Positions 13,952 through 26,676 are shown, numbered from the stretch's first letter. The stretch: 64,000 nt of DNA from Apostichopus japonicus (GCF_037975245.1 NC_092565.1:19447999-19511998), one strand, 5' to 3'. Notes: generated by a model from the letters alone, not told the origin. Numbers and translations: made by a program.

Positions 13952-14874
13952 GTTAGATATATGAACGACAGATTTAGCACATTTAGTGACCAGTATCACA
14001 ACACATCGAGATGTCATTGTTTGCACCTCAAAGTAATTACGTTTGCAACGTAGCTCAACCTGTTTTTACGCATGATGGCAATTGTTAATACCAGGTGAAA
14101 CACGGGCACTGTTGTGTTTGACGTTGTCTGGCACTCCCAAGTGACAAGAATTACTTCCCTTTGCGCGTTCCACAGATGTGTGATTTACTAGGCCTACATG
14201 CTTCATCGGGTTATCATTAGGTTTTTGATTAAAGTGATTGTCCCGTTGCTACCTTCAACCATATTTCAAATTTGCGATTTCATTCTCAGCGGTGCTATAA
14301 TGTCCGAATTGGGGAAAAATCAATTCGAAATTGCCAAAAAAAAATATATGGTATTTTTCTTCATTTCTCTCGAGCTTTGGAACGAATTAAATCGTCTTGT
14401 TAATAAAAAAAAAATAAGGTAAGAATAAGACAAAAATGGGGGAAAAACAAGTAAAGGAAGGAAACGTTTGTTCCCTGTCGGCGCATTTTCTAGGAGTGAT
14501 TCATTTGAGAAACATGTAACCCCGTTCACCTGGACGGATGGTTTTAATTCAAAGATACTGGCGCCAATGGTAAAAATATTACCTGGTCGCTAGATACGGA
14601 CAAAAACAAGGGTGTAAAATCTTCCGAGACTCTCCCTTTGGGTACAATAGCGTTTGATGAGAGTTAACAACGATGTACTTTCAACGTTGTTGGTACTATA
14701 GTCATTTCAAAATACCATTGCATAGGTCTTGTTTAACCTAGTTTTGTGTTTGGAACATGCGCCAGAACGATAGTATCATAATATATATTATTTTACTTGA
14801 CTGTTTCATTTTCTTTTCTCAATAAAAAAAGAAGAGGAAATGTCATTTAAACTTTACAATGCAATATTTTTGGC

Positions 14875-15690
14875 ACATTACATGTCACCAGCCTGGCCCC
14901 GATTTATGCTAGACAGTCAAAAATAATGGTCACTAACTCAAACTTGAAACACGCATTTTACTGCCACCCATCTTAGCATTCTTCCCTAATTTCGGATATT
15001 TAATTCTCGATTTGGACACTTCTCGTTGTCTTGGAATCGTAACTTGGAAGGTCAGAACCTCCCAGAAGCTACTTATTCACTTTTTTTTTAGCTTTTGAGG
15101 GAAAACGCCATTTGAGGTCATTTGAAGTCAAAGTCTGAAAACCTTGGTAACACGAAAACCCACACTGGTATGGCTGGGATAAAAATCATACATAACATGT
15201 GGACTATAACATTAGTACGTTCAAGGACACAGATGTTTTGTGGAGGTCAAAGGTCATTAGAGGTGAAAGTTTAAACACCAACTTGTTAACGCGTTAACTC
15301 CAATAGTAAAGCTTGGCGGAAGTTCAAACATGTTTTGTAGATACACCTTATAGTTACGGTACAATAATCATAACCTCTTGTAGAGGTCAAAGGCCATTTA
15401 GGTTAGGAGAGGCAAAGATAAAAAAACTTGTAAACATGATTACTCCAAAAATAAAGCTTAAATGAATTGCACATTTTGTATACGTTCTTTCTATCTAAGC
15501 CTCGAAGTACAATGTCCCCGGTTAGTTTTGTAGAGGTCAAAGTTCATTTGAAATCAATAGTGGTCAAAGCCTGACAACCTAGTAAACTTGATATTTGGTA
15601 TTTTTAGTTCCACCACAGTGTTTAAAATGACTGTATTGTTTGTTACGGATGTCAAAGTTTATCTGAGGTCAAACTCTTCCTAAGCTTTGT
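14875..15690 (+). repeat. Diverged tandem array with AGGTCA direct repeats, in a dispersed repeat
   Basis: Units of roughly 115-150 bases share the order 'AGGTCAAAGGTCA ... AAACCTTGTAAACA ... ACTCCAAAAATAAAGCTT ... ACATTTTGTA'. The AGGTCA blocks begin near 15115, 15244, 15384 and 15534, with a decayed one near 15649. The copies are strongly diverged, so the array is old. The left part, from ATGCTAGACAGTCAAA near 14908, matches the reverse complement of 36455-36490, showing that the array sits in, or grew from, a dispersed element. Confidence 0.7.
15244..15256 (+). promoter_or_regulatory. Perfect DR1 nuclear-receptor-type site AGGTCAAAGGTCA
   Basis: Two AGGTCA half-sites are separated by one A, the consensus for RXR, HNF4, COUP-TF or PPAR-type receptors. 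Near-matches recur at 15384-15396 (AGGTCAAAGGCCA) and 15534-15546 (AGGTCAAAGTTCA). Because the motif belongs to the repeat unit, occupancy is not implied. Confidence 0.45.
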
Positions 15691-16297
15691 AAACACCATG
15701 ACAAAGCGCGGATGAAGGCTCAGTGCAGCCTGTGCAGGTACTAAATTTGCTGACCACTTGAAGTTAACAATGGCAAAGACGTGCATTATAACTGTACATG
15801 TTCTTATGTAAAAGGAGGCAAGGAATCACTAAATGCTTTCTTAGTCTGGTTAGTAGCCTGCATTAAAACTGAGGGTATATTGGTTACCGTTTAAGACCAA
15901 AGTTATTGATGGCGTTGATTACTTATCTCACGCGTTATTGTTAATCTTTGGTCCTAAATTAGTTTAAAATAAATTTGATTTTTACCAAAATTCAAACATC
16001 ATATTATCATTAGCATTTCTCTTTTCTATTTCGTTATTAATGTTTTCTCTATACGTCATCAGTATTTTGTCACAAATATGCTAGAAAGTGAGATAATGAC
16101 CACCCATGCTCAACTTTCAGAAACCACTTTACAGCAACCACTCTTAAAATAGTTATCCACACTGATAAATTTAATCGTCTTTTCTGAAAATTCTCAATGA
16201 TAGGTAGGCCTACAGTAAAGTTGGAGAATCAGAAGAATCTTAAGAAATTTATTTTAACTACTTTGAAGTATTCTAGCAGTTTTTAGTCAATACTAAT

Positions 16298-16440
16298 GTA
16301 TGTATGTATGTATTTGAGATCTTCCTGCAAGCAGGAACTCGCGAAGAAGCCTCATTGGCTTATCAAAGCCACAAGCTGACCGAAGTCAATCTCTTAGATT
16401 CATATTTAACGTCCATGATTATGAATTGCCAATTGTCAAC
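16298..16440 (-). mobile_element. 5'-truncated tRNA-derived SINE, same family as 59712-59975
   Basis: Read on the minus strand, this stretch carries the 3' two-thirds of the SINE at 59.7-59.98 kb. It has GACTTCGGTCAGCTTG, then a degenerate AAGCC...GGCTTCTTCGCGAG, GTTCCTGCTTGCAGGAAGATC and a (CATA)n tail (here GTATGTATG on the plus strand). The tRNA-like head with A and B boxes is missing, as expected for incomplete target-primed reverse transcription. Similarity fades beyond about 16415. Confidence 0.8.
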
Positions 16441-17564
16441 AACTCTGTAACATGGACGACAAACATAATGACCTTATAAGCGGTTAAACCTCTTTAGTTT
16501 TCCAATTGTGATTTCTGCTTTACTTCTCGATTAAAGCTGACCTAGTCGTGGATCTAATAGTCTATGTGGTAGACTGGATAATTCTTTTTTTTAACTGATG
16601 AACCTCTTTAAATTACTGTCGATAATTTCACTATTTATTTGCTGGAAGACTATAAGTTTTAATACGTGCAGCATGCAAGATGAACATTCAATTGTCCCAA
16701 CATTCTCTTGTTTATTTTGATTGCGGGGTATATTTCATATTTTAGTTCATTGATAATCATAACACATTCCAGAACCAGGCAAAGTATTTATTGTCGTCAT
16801 GGCAACACGACAAAAATCACTGCCTTTATAATATAATCATATTTTTATGTAGCCCTATGTACGGTCCAGTTAACACAGAACTTGTTCATGTTACTTGACT
16901 TACCGGTGCGATAAATTAAGAATATATATAAACTAGTTGTAACAGCTGAATTTCTCTGCATTTAACGTATATCATTTCTGTAAGAAAAATTCCCGTTACA
17001 AAACTAAAACTAGTTTAAAGGCGCTATGAACTCTCTCCTCTTATTGTCTAGTCGGTCAAACCTGGGAACTTTTGTCAAAACTAGATCAGACATATAATCG
17101 TATTGTTGACACATATTTAGCCGAAGTATATTCCACAATTTCCTATGATAAAGTATTAACATGTAAACCACATATGTGTATACCGGTACAATGTTACAGA
17201 TTAAACCATAACATATGACATAATTTGACAGTACAAGTGATAGTCGCAAGAGAAAATTAATATTTCGCATATGTTTTGTGCTAAATTGCGTATATTTTAT
17301 ATGCGTTATAAGCAACCGATCTCTCCGTTGTATTGACACTATTGGCAGTATTGTACATATGATCATTTAAATAACTTAGTACCCCCATTTTGAAAAGATC
17401 GTACTTTAAGCAAACTTTTAACCTCGATATGTCATAGTCCAAGAAAAAAAAGATGCAATTGAGCGATAGCCATGTTTACATATTCGGTATTCGGTTTTTC
17501 AAGATATTCTGTTTTGGACCTTCTAACTGCTAAATCTCAGAAAAGCCTCTTAAAGACTAAATTG

Positions 17565-17805
17565 ATAATGACGTTAACTCCGCAGCGCAGGCCCGAAAGT
17601 TAATGTTAATGATGTTAATACATTGCTTTATAAATTCTAATAATTTAATAAAACAAAAAGGTTTTTTTTACATTTCATATGAACAACAGCGCACCCTTGA
17701 CTATGATGGTCTGTGCTAGACTAAGTGGTTCAGTCACTTTAATTGATGATCATCAGATGTTTAAGAGGTCATTTCTCAAAAGTTAATAGTACAGAAATTC
17801 AACTA
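17565..17805 (-). repeat. Dispersed repeat family copy (TAAAGGAGC family)
   Basis: Shared with copies at 38.5-39.3, 41.9-42.3, 51.1-51.4, 56.6-57.0 and 57.65-58.1 kb. Recognisable blocks are ATTGCTTTATAAATTCTAAT, TTTCATATGAACAACAGCGCACCC and CAGTCACTTTAATTGATG. No ORF is retained. Confidence 0.7.
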
Positions 17806-19789
17806 GGACTGATAAATAGAATCTTATTCCCTTACATTCATCTATTTGAGATGATAGTATAGCTATTCTATTATATTTTTTGTATTATCATCTTGCGGAA
17901 ATAAAGAGAGAATATAGGCTATATATATTCTAGTCCACGAAGGTCATCTGGTAGAGCTGTAATTACATATTTTTTACCCACCCTTGCACCCACTCCCTTC
18001 TCCCCCGCTTTCAATTACCTTGTTACCCCCCACCGTACCCCCACTGTTGACCATATCACGACCAAACTTCATGTACAAAATGGTTCAACTCGCCGAGAAT
18101 CATTTATAAATTGGATCTCAATACACAGTCACCGTCGGTATAGAGTGAAAGTGTTTATGACACACTTGAAAACTAGATCACTAAAACAACTTCTCGTTAA
18201 CAGTCATTTATCAGATATTGGACTTAAATAGTTTCCTACCAAACATGAAGACCACATATTTTTCTTGTGGTTTGTATTTCTTGTTTTTTCCCTTCTTTAA
18301 CTTCGACGTTAGTTTCGAGCTCATGTATAACTAGATCATAACTACCTCTTGCGAAACTCGATTGCGTTGAACTCTTGATGCTGTTGGCTCTTTAAATCAC
18401 ATTTAACCTCATTTTTTTTTCTGAGCAACTTTCTCCGGCAACAAATCAAAATGATTTGTCGTTTTTCCTTATATTTTTTTCTGTCTTTTTTTTTAATTCC
18501 CTATCGTTTGGAAAATACTTACATATGTTATTGGCCACACGTCTATTGAACCTTCCCTCCCCCCCCCCCCCCTTGTGGAATGATACAAATCACTACCAAG
18601 AGCCACATCATAAAAGTCGCCCACTCGTGCATTTGCAAATTATCAAACGAATCTCCCAAGAGTTTATTATTTTCACCGTGATCTGGCTCCCATATGTTGC
18701 ATCCCTCTATGCGTTTTTTAGAGGTAACATCTTCCTTTACCTTAGCGGTGGGAAATAAGAAAATTCTCATGTGTCATTTGTATCCCAATTAAACGTTCTT
18801 TACGCGTCACCGATCAGTGAATTAAAATGTTTAGGCGAAGAGTATCGGCTCCCAGCGGGGCCATTGTCTCATCTTATTGGACCACTATCAGAATCTCTAT
18901 GCGTTTCGAGCGTAAAATTGAACCTTCCATAGTTGACCGAGGTTAACCCTTAAAAAAATATAGTGTAACATTTCACACATTAATAAAACCCCATCATCTT
19001 ATCGATATGAGATAGCTTTTATGTGGTATTATATCCAACAACACAAAAATAATAAAGCCTGAAAGAATTGCTTATAATCTATCCTTAATAGTACAACAAA
19101 TATTCCTGTGATGAGGTGTTTATATTAAATAAGTCATAGACTTGATATAACAACAAACAAGACCATTTTATGTTATGCGTTACGCGCTTCGCTACAGAAT
19201 GTATACTTTTGTATGAAAGTCGTAAAGTATTTCCGACTTTCGGACTAAACTCGGTAATAGGTCAAATTAAAAGTCACCTTGAATAAGTTGTAAGAGGCGG
19301 GGAGGCGGGGGAGGCGGGGGGGGGGGAGGGAATTGTCAGTCATGCTTCTTGTTTCACCTCACTACTAGGCGTATGTTCCATTTCCCTTACAGTTACAATG
19401 TGTTGACATTTTTCTCACTGCACATGCTATTCAAAAGTCTTGGCATTTTTCGAGGGGGCAGTAGGGGGGGGGGGGTGGCTCGTTTAACTGTCATATTAAT
19501 TTCGTGATTCGTAGGGCCTACAACAAGAGAATTGGTTGTGAAGAATATTAAAGAGTAATTCTCACTGTTTTTGACGTAAAGATTTATAATATGCAAATTA
19601 AGATAGGGGTTAGTACATCAGTTACGAAAGTGTTTAAGTGCCATTTACATCAGTTTTAAAAGTGCATTATATGAAACATACTTTTTTGTCGTCGTTCAAT
19701 TAATTGCTAAATAAAAGTAGGCAGTCTTGTTGGAGAGTTAAAAATGAGAAGATTTTAAAGAGCTTGAGTGCCTTAAAAGCAGACACAAA

Positions 19790-20740
19790 CCCAACCATCA
19801 TTATAAGTCTCTGTGATGGAGATAACTGTCATGAAGAACTCCCCCCCCCTCCCTCTCTCCTCACTCCACCCTCCAGCCAGGAGACGCAAACCCAACCATC
19901 ATTATAAGTCTCTGTGATGGAGATAACTGTCATGAAGAACTCCCCCCCCTCCCTCTCTTCTCACACCACCCTCCAGCCAGGAGACGCAAACCCAACCATC
20001 ATTATAAGTCTCTGTGATGGAGATAACTGTCATGAAGAACTCCCCCCCTCCCTCTCTTCTCACACCACCCTCCAGCCAGGAGACGCAAACCCAACCATCA
20101 TTATAAGTCTCTGTGATGGAGATAACTGTCATGAAGAACTCCCCCCCCTCCCTCTCTCCTCACTCCACCCTCCAGCCAGGAGACGCAAACCCAACCATCA
20201 TTATAAGTCTCTGTGATGGAGATAACTGTCATGAAGAACTCCCCCCCCCCTCCCTCTCTTCTCACACCACCCTCCAGCCAGGAGACGCAAACCCAACCAT
20301 CATTATAAGTCTCTGTGATGGAGATAACTGTCATGAAGAACTCCCCCCCCCTCCCTCTCTTCTCACACCACCCTCCAGCCAGGAGACGCAAACCCAACCA
20401 TCATTATAAGTCTCTGTGATGGAGATAACTGTCATGAAGAACTCCCCCCCCTCCCTCTCTTCTCACACCACCCTCCAGCCAGGAGACGCAAACCCAACCA
20501 TCATTATAAGTCTCTGTGATGGAGATAACTGTCATGAAGAACTCCCCCCCCCTCCCTCTCTCCTCACTCCACCCTCCAGCCAGGAGACGCAAACCCAACC
20601 ATCATTATAAGTCTCTGTGATGGAGATAACTGTCATGAAGAACTCCCCCCCCCTCCCTCTCTTCTCACACCACCCTCCAGCCAGGAGACGCAAACCCAAC
20701 CATCATTATAAGTCTCTGTGATGGAGATAACTGTCATGAA
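19790..20740 (+). repeat. Minisatellite, ~100-bp unit, about 9.5 copies, each with a poly-C tract
   Basis: Units begin CCCAACCATCATTATAAGTC at 19790, 19891, 19991, 20090, 20190, 20292, 20393, 20493, 20594 and 20695. Each passes through GTCTCTGTGATGGAGATAAC, TGTCATGAAGAACT, a poly-C run of 7-10 bases, CCTCTC and CTCCAGCCAGGAGACGCAAA. Unit length varies only from 99 to 102 bases, mostly through the C tract. Two subtypes alternate (TCCTCACTCC versus TTCTCACACC). The near-identity of units indicates recent expansion. ORFs that run through it on both strands are artefacts of the repeat. Confidence 0.97.
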
Positions 20741-23700
20741 CAGAAAAACTTCTCCAAACAGCTCAGAAAAAACTGATTCCATTTAGGAGATATCACAGAT
20801 ATAACGTTTCACACAAGCCTAAAGACTTGATCAAGTCTAAATATGACGTCATCGAGCGACATGTGCTTCATTTATTTATATATATATATATAAATGTGTT
20901 TCTTTGACATTAATGTTCATTATTTTGAATGGAGATGGGTGTTTGAAATTTGCTAAATCAAAAATATTTCTATAAAATTAACTTTTTAAATAACCGATAA
21001 CATTGGTTTCAATGTCAACGTTATTGGCATTCTACCTTGAAAAAATATGATATTATTATTATGTAAAATAAAAATATTAAAAGAAAAGCAAAGAGAAATT
21101 TAAAGGTGTCGGATCCTAGTGGCACTATGACGTCATATATTTACAAAATGGCAGCTCCCAGACATGACTTTTAAACTAGCATATCTCCTAAAGGGAGCAC
21201 GATTTTTTTCCTTATCTGTGTTGGGGAGTCGTTCATCATTAACGTCTCTGCCAATGCCAAAGATGATGGTTAGGGTTATGTACCCTTTAATACAGTGTTT
21301 ACGAATTTATTATTATTCATTATTTATTTCCCTTCCATTTTCCACATGATTCAATACATACATCCCTTAAACATGAGATTGACTCTCAACTCGTGAAGAG
21401 AAACAAAAACCCGATTTATGTTGCATGTTATAATCATTTTAACATGGAAAATTGTATGAGCATCGAAATTTGCATGAAATCACAAAACAAAAATTAATGG
21501 ATTATTCTCTAATTAAATTTCGTGTGGTATCAAAAACCTGTAGTACTGTGTCTAAGTTCGATCAATTGCAAATTTATGTTGACAATTCGTCGGTGCGAAT
21601 TGGTATACAACTTCAAGCCATATATCGAGGTCAACCATATATACATATAGACCGATGCAGTCACCGCGAACATTCTGTATGCATGTTTTCTACTTTTCGT
21701 TTGTGATATTTTTTATCTAAATTGTACACTAAACCGTCGGGGCATCGATTGAGTGGTCCATGACCCCTCTACACAACGGGAAACAGAAAATTTGAAACAT
21801 CATCCCCCCATACGTTTTTGAAGTCTAAGGTAATAACTCTTATTAAATGCGGTTTATATGATGCAATGTTGTTTCCCCTCTCTCTCTCCACCTCTGTCTC
21901 TCTCGCTCGCTTAGGCTCTCCTTTTTAACCGTTTAATATTGACCGTTTGTAGACTTCATTAACGGAACAAGCCAGCCAACCTGTCCACTTTAACACCTGT
22001 ATTATTTCTGTCCATGCCGCCGTTTATCGAACCCTTTTATAAAATACCATTTTGTTGTTGATTTTTCTTTTCTCCCTTTTCGGGTCAATATTCTGCATTA
22101 GGTTCGCTAAGGATCACCCTTTGTTCTTATATTACCAATTAAATCGAGTGTAGACTACTTAGCCTACCTTTCTGGTGATGACCCCCCTTTAGTCTTGATG
22201 AGTTTTACATAAGTGGTACACCATTAACTATCACATTCTTATAATGTCCTATATGTCGATCTTCTCACAGCCACGAAATAGCTCATATTGATCCCTTTCA
22301 ATTGACACATATGCTGCTGCAACTTTCGACGTTTCAACTTTTGTTTTATTTTGGTCACACCTTCTGTTCCTTAGAGAAAATAAGTCATATGCTCTTATTA
22401 TGTTATGTATATATGTATTTGGTTCATGTTATATGTATGATATTACATCATAAATGAAGCCTACTTGTAATAACCCGCAAACTTGATCTTTCTGTCTGTT
22501 CTTTTTTTCTCTCTTCAAATATGCAGTTAGTTATATGGCACTGCAAAGGCGTTAATTACCGGTATAGCTTGTACATGATTGAGGTGCGCATAGTGAACAA
22601 CTTAACCATACAACTGTGATTTGTTTTCTACGTTTAGGGTGATATCATGGCTTTAACATCATATGTGATGTCATAGTGAATCTATCTCAATCTCTTAGGT
22701 TCAACTTTTCATTTTATTTTTGTATGTGTTTTTTTTTTTGCTTTTGCATGTCTTTTTCTTTATATAGCTTCACGGAGAAAGCAAACAATATTGTTTTTAT
22801 TGACATCATGTGAATATCAGGTGATGTTCTAAACTTTATCATTTCAGGAACATCATATTCACATAACACATTTATTATTTCAATGCAGTGATTGCTGTTA
22901 TTATTATAATATCAAATTTAGACTTGTTCAAGTCTTGTATCTGCCGTATGAAGGACCAGTTAAGAAGTTTAAGAACATAATTACAGATTCTATACGTGGT
23001 AAATTAATCTTAGTATTGGGTTGGGGAGGGGGTAAGGGGAGGGATAGGTTTCCTCTTCAAAGACTATGTATATCAATAAAGTAAAAAACGATGGAAAAGA
23101 GTAAAGAAATTTATGTGACTAAAATCATTGTCAATTGTTTATAATTTCCCAGTCAGTTTTTCCATTGTTCATTTACTTGTATATCAAGTAAAAATCGTTA
23201 AAGATGTACTTTAACCTCCCCCGATGTGTACAAATTAGAGGAACTGCAGGGGTCGGACTTGAGACCCCACCCCACCTGAACATTTTACCTCACAACTATA
23301 CACTACTTATTTGAAGTAGTATATAGAAATCTTAATCATAAAATATTGGCAACCTCAGTTAATAGCTTTAGAAGAAATTTCGAAAACAGGGTGGTACATT
23401 TTGGTAATTAACGGAAGAGAAGATTGTTGATCACTTTGTTGTTAAACGTATCCACGTAAACAATTAATATTCAAATGTATGTGCATATATTAAGGAGGAA
23501 GGGGTTGCTTCTTTGTGCACTGCCACCTTGGGGGACGAGAAAACCCACAGAATTACTCAATTTAATGTTGTTATTTTTTTTTCTTAATAACAAAACAGAA
23601 CTAAACCGCATCCGGGTATTTGGCATCAGTGGTCACTTCACAAATTGACCAATTTCGTCTACCCATGCCATCATTTTACAAGGTTATTGTTGTAAATATA

Positions 23701-23759
23701 TCACCCAATTAGAGGTGAGGAAATAAGTGTATAGATTGTGGAAATTAACTCGTCTTAAA

Positions 23760-24240
23760 TCGTTAACTATATACATGAGTAGCTTTGATCCTCTCTGCTT
23801 CATTGTCCGATGAAGTAATTAAAGAATAATAAAAGCTAGTCTTTTTTTCTCCCCCTCCGTTCTTCAGTCCGATAATAAAGTTGTTAACAATTAAAGACAA
23901 AATCTCAATCTTTCGCCCTTTTGTGAAACGATGAGAGTTCGCTATAATGAGCTTATGAGAGCTATATAACTTGCTTCAACCATCCAAATATCAACGTCAC
24001 TGAGCAGATTTCGCGACCCTCATGAGCGGTATCTATTTGAGTCCTTAATTGATTTGTCCGACCGTGCAGTAAATCACTAATTACCTGCTTGGTCATTTGC
24101 ATACCAAAAAAGAAAAAAAACTGACGTAAGGGGTTTGTACAGCGAGTAAATAATGACTGTAATTTAATGACACGGCCGACAAGTATCCCATATCTTTAAT
24201 TATCTAATATCGACCCTATTAGGGGACTACAGTGTTGTTT
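23760..24240. promoter_or_regulatory. Candidate non-coding regulatory island between the NK1 genes
   Basis: This piece has high complexity and no homopolymers over most of its length. It carries the perfect POU octamer ATTTGCAT (near 24095), repeated TTAATTGA/CTAATTAC/TTTAATTATC homeodomain-type words and TTTGATC. A block TCGCGACCCTC..GAGCGGTA near 24011 is echoed at about 9618 in the NK1 intron. This is only a compositional and motif argument. Confidence 0.25.
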
Positions 24241-25039
24241 TTTCTTCTTCTTCTTCTGATGCTTTCTTTTTCTCCTCTTACTAGAAATAAAAATCAACCT
24301 CGCAAAATCCATTTCAAGCGGGGTGTGAATCCGGTAAACGGAGTTATTGTGGTCTCATGGTTAAGGGGGCAATGTTATGCCGTCACAGTGCACAAACATA
24401 TAGCATTTTATCGATTTAAAGATATTCGCTATTTAAGGCTATCGGACTGGTGACGGAGTCGTTCATTTTCAGGATCAAATATTACCCCGTTTGCTTCTTT
24501 ACAAATACCATCACATTATTGTCAATAACAAATAAGAATAGGGAAAAGTCCATCAAAGTATATACCGCCGTTATGCCACCAAATGCACCCCCCCCCCCAA
24601 AAAAAAACCGGTGAGGAAAATGAAAGGAAAAGATTGCTGTATAGGAAATGTAATTAAAGTAATCAAACACAACTTTCATATACTACCGCCATTTTGTTTG
24701 TATTTGTACTGTATTTGTTTCTTTTTATCCCCTTTTTTTTTTGCCCCAACATGTTCAATCACTTTTGACCTTGGGTATACAGCTAGAGAACAGAATATTT
24801 TTTTGTTTTTTCGCATTTTGACTTTTCCAATTTCTTCAAAGCATATACCGACAAATGAACCAGCATGGTGATTAGATACGTATACCTTGTAACCAGAATT
24901 GGGTGTTTGTTTTCGGCTGTTAAGCCACCAAATTAAGGATTAATCTGCAAATTTCTTCTCATTGTGAGTTAATTGTTGATACATATTATATACCGTATAC
25001 TATTCAAGTACATGCCGCCATCACACTGTTGTACATATT

Positions 25040-25620
25040 ATGAAGGATATGCATTGCAAAAATTGGAGTTTCCATAACAACTCCCTGGTAGAACTAGCAA
25101 AACTTAGCAGACTATTTTTTTCACTAGAAATGTGATGCTTCATCTGAGGGGGAACAAATAACGGAGATGAAATCCCAACCATCGGCATTGTCCCGTTTGA
25201 TAAACTTACTTGTGATAACCCCCCCCCCCCCCCGGACCCCCTCCAATCCCCTTCATCATTCCACCATCCGCAGCAAATCAAACTTTTGTTATTGGTCTGT
25301 TCGAAAAATGAAAGATTTTGTGTTATCAAGTCACCAACTCTCCCCCACCTCCCTTTCCCTTCGTCTCACCCAGCGCAGCTAGGAGAAGCAAACCCATTCA
25401 TCATTGGTCTACTGTATATAAAAGATTTATGATACAAATGATTAACAAGTTTTCCAAATAATTGGGGGGGGGGGGTAATTATATATGGGAGATATCACCA
25501 TTTCAGTATTCCTTCGCACACAGAGTTAAATACTTGATCAAGTCTAAATATGTCCATGATCACCACGCATATTCTTGCAACTTTTTATGGTTTTCTTTTT
25601 ATTTCTTACAATATCTTACA
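25040..25620 (+). repeat. Diverged relative of the minisatellite host element
   Basis: The order of landmarks matches 19.79-20.86 kb. ATCCCAACCATCGGCATTGT is followed by a 15-base poly-C run and CCTCC blocks. Next comes AGGAGAAGCAAACCCATTCATCATTGGTCT, then AGATATCACC, and finally the shared ACTTGATCAAGTCTAAATAT (25530 here, 20826 there). Here there are about one or two degenerate units instead of nine, so the array at 19.8 kb expanded after the element spread. Confidence 0.6.
25065..25085 (-). repeat. Dispersed short palindrome GGAGTTGTTATGGMAACTCC, copy 1
   Basis: Minus-strand GGAGTTGTTATGGAAACTCC. Other copies are at 26656-26676 (minus) and 63377-63396 (plus), with homology extending a few tens of bases either side (CTGGT..ACAG). 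The core resembles an RFX X-box. Confidence 0.6.
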
Positions 25621-26655
25621 AATGATATACCTTCGAAAGAGAGTAGTTCAAAAGGGTGCGATTTTTTTTATAATGAATGTTATTTTAAAAGGTCAGTTGA
25701 ATAAGTTGTCAATGTTTTAAATATCGAAACATTGTTCTAACGTAACATGAGATTTCCACGTGGAACATACAGAGTACCGTACATTACATCTCTGTTATTC
25801 AAACTGTGTTTTTCTTGCTTGGTGACCCCAATTTTGACCTGGATGATCTTGGCGACCCTACAGAGGCGGATGCTGTGCCATGGCCCGGTGAAGAGGCTAA
25901 CGGTGATGGCAGCATTATCCCGCCGTTTTGGGAAAATATATATAATTAAGGATACCTATAGTTTGCAAGTTGGAGTTATTTTGCAACTTATAAAGTAATT
26001 TATGTTCAAGCGTTTCAACTTTTTTTCACCTTTATCGGCAATTAATTTCCTCTGATTTGTTTTCTTTCTTGGCGACCCTCCATATTATTTTGGCGTCTCT
26101 AAAGAAAAGGTGTCGCGCCCCGTAGTTTGACTACCGGGGCATCGCTGTGGTACTTGGCATTCACAGTCAAGTGTCGGAGTACACATCTTTCTTGCAATCA
26201 AACTGTTTATTAAAATTGTTTATTAAATCAGTATTTGTCCTTTAAAATGGAATCTTCCGTTTGGCAATGTCGACCATTTCCCAATTGTTAGAAAGACTCT
26301 TCATTTTCTTCGCCAGTATAAGAAGGTGAGAAAACTACATTTTGACGGAATCTTTGATCTCGAAGACTTTTTAAACATTTTTAAAATGTTTTGTAAAGGA
26401 TTATGAATTTGCATCTGGCAACAACAGTGTTAATTAACATCCTCATGCATGACCAAAAGAAAAAATATTCTTCCAAAAAATTTGCATTTTGATGAAGCCC
26501 TTGTTTTAAGCAACAGTCTACATTTTCAATTAGACGGACCAGTCTACTAGCACCTCAATTAGCACAAATAAAGAACAAGGTTATTAAAAAAACAGTGTAA
26601 CGCTTTTGATACACGTGTGTCATGATGACATAACTTAGTACCCACTGTAACCAGG

Positions 26656-26676
26656 GGAGTTTCCATAACAACTCCC
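26656..26676 (-). repeat. Dispersed short palindrome GGAGTTGTTATGGMAACTCC, copy 2
   Basis: Same core as the copies at 25065 and 63377. With the 63.4 kb copy it also shares the flank CTGGTTACAG / CTGGTCACAG on the right of the minus-strand reading, so the shared unit is longer than the core. Confidence 0.6.

Larger units (their letters stand above)
11314..14860. other. 3' UTR and downstream non-coding region of NK1 gene A
   Basis: No gene is recognised. The first part must be 3' UTR. The first well-placed AATAAA I see is at 12717-12722, which would give a 3' UTR of about 1.4 kb, but the true poly(A) site is unproven. Two CRE palindromes (TGACGTCA at 11669 and 11766) fall in the first 500 bases. 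Poly-C runs occur near 13694-13708 within a C/T-rich patch. The rest is AT-rich with no coding signal. Confidence 0.5.
15700..19785. other. Non-coding AT-rich intergenic stretch
   Basis: No gene is recognised. It contains a truncated SINE (16298-16440), one copy of the dispersed 'TAAAGGAGC' repeat family (17565-17805) and poly-C or poly-G runs at 18559-18572, 19316-19326 and near 19467. All ORFs are short and low-complexity. Confidence 0.6.

Noticed and set aside
19902..20610. Repetitive ORFs on both strands through the ~100-bp minisatellite
   Set aside because: They exist because the same ~100-bp unit recurs. Frames break wherever the C-tract length changes, and there is no coding bias.
19790..20740. 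CRISPR-like array
   Set aside because: The units are contiguous ~100-bp tandem repeats without distinct spacers, in animal DNA. It is a minisatellite.
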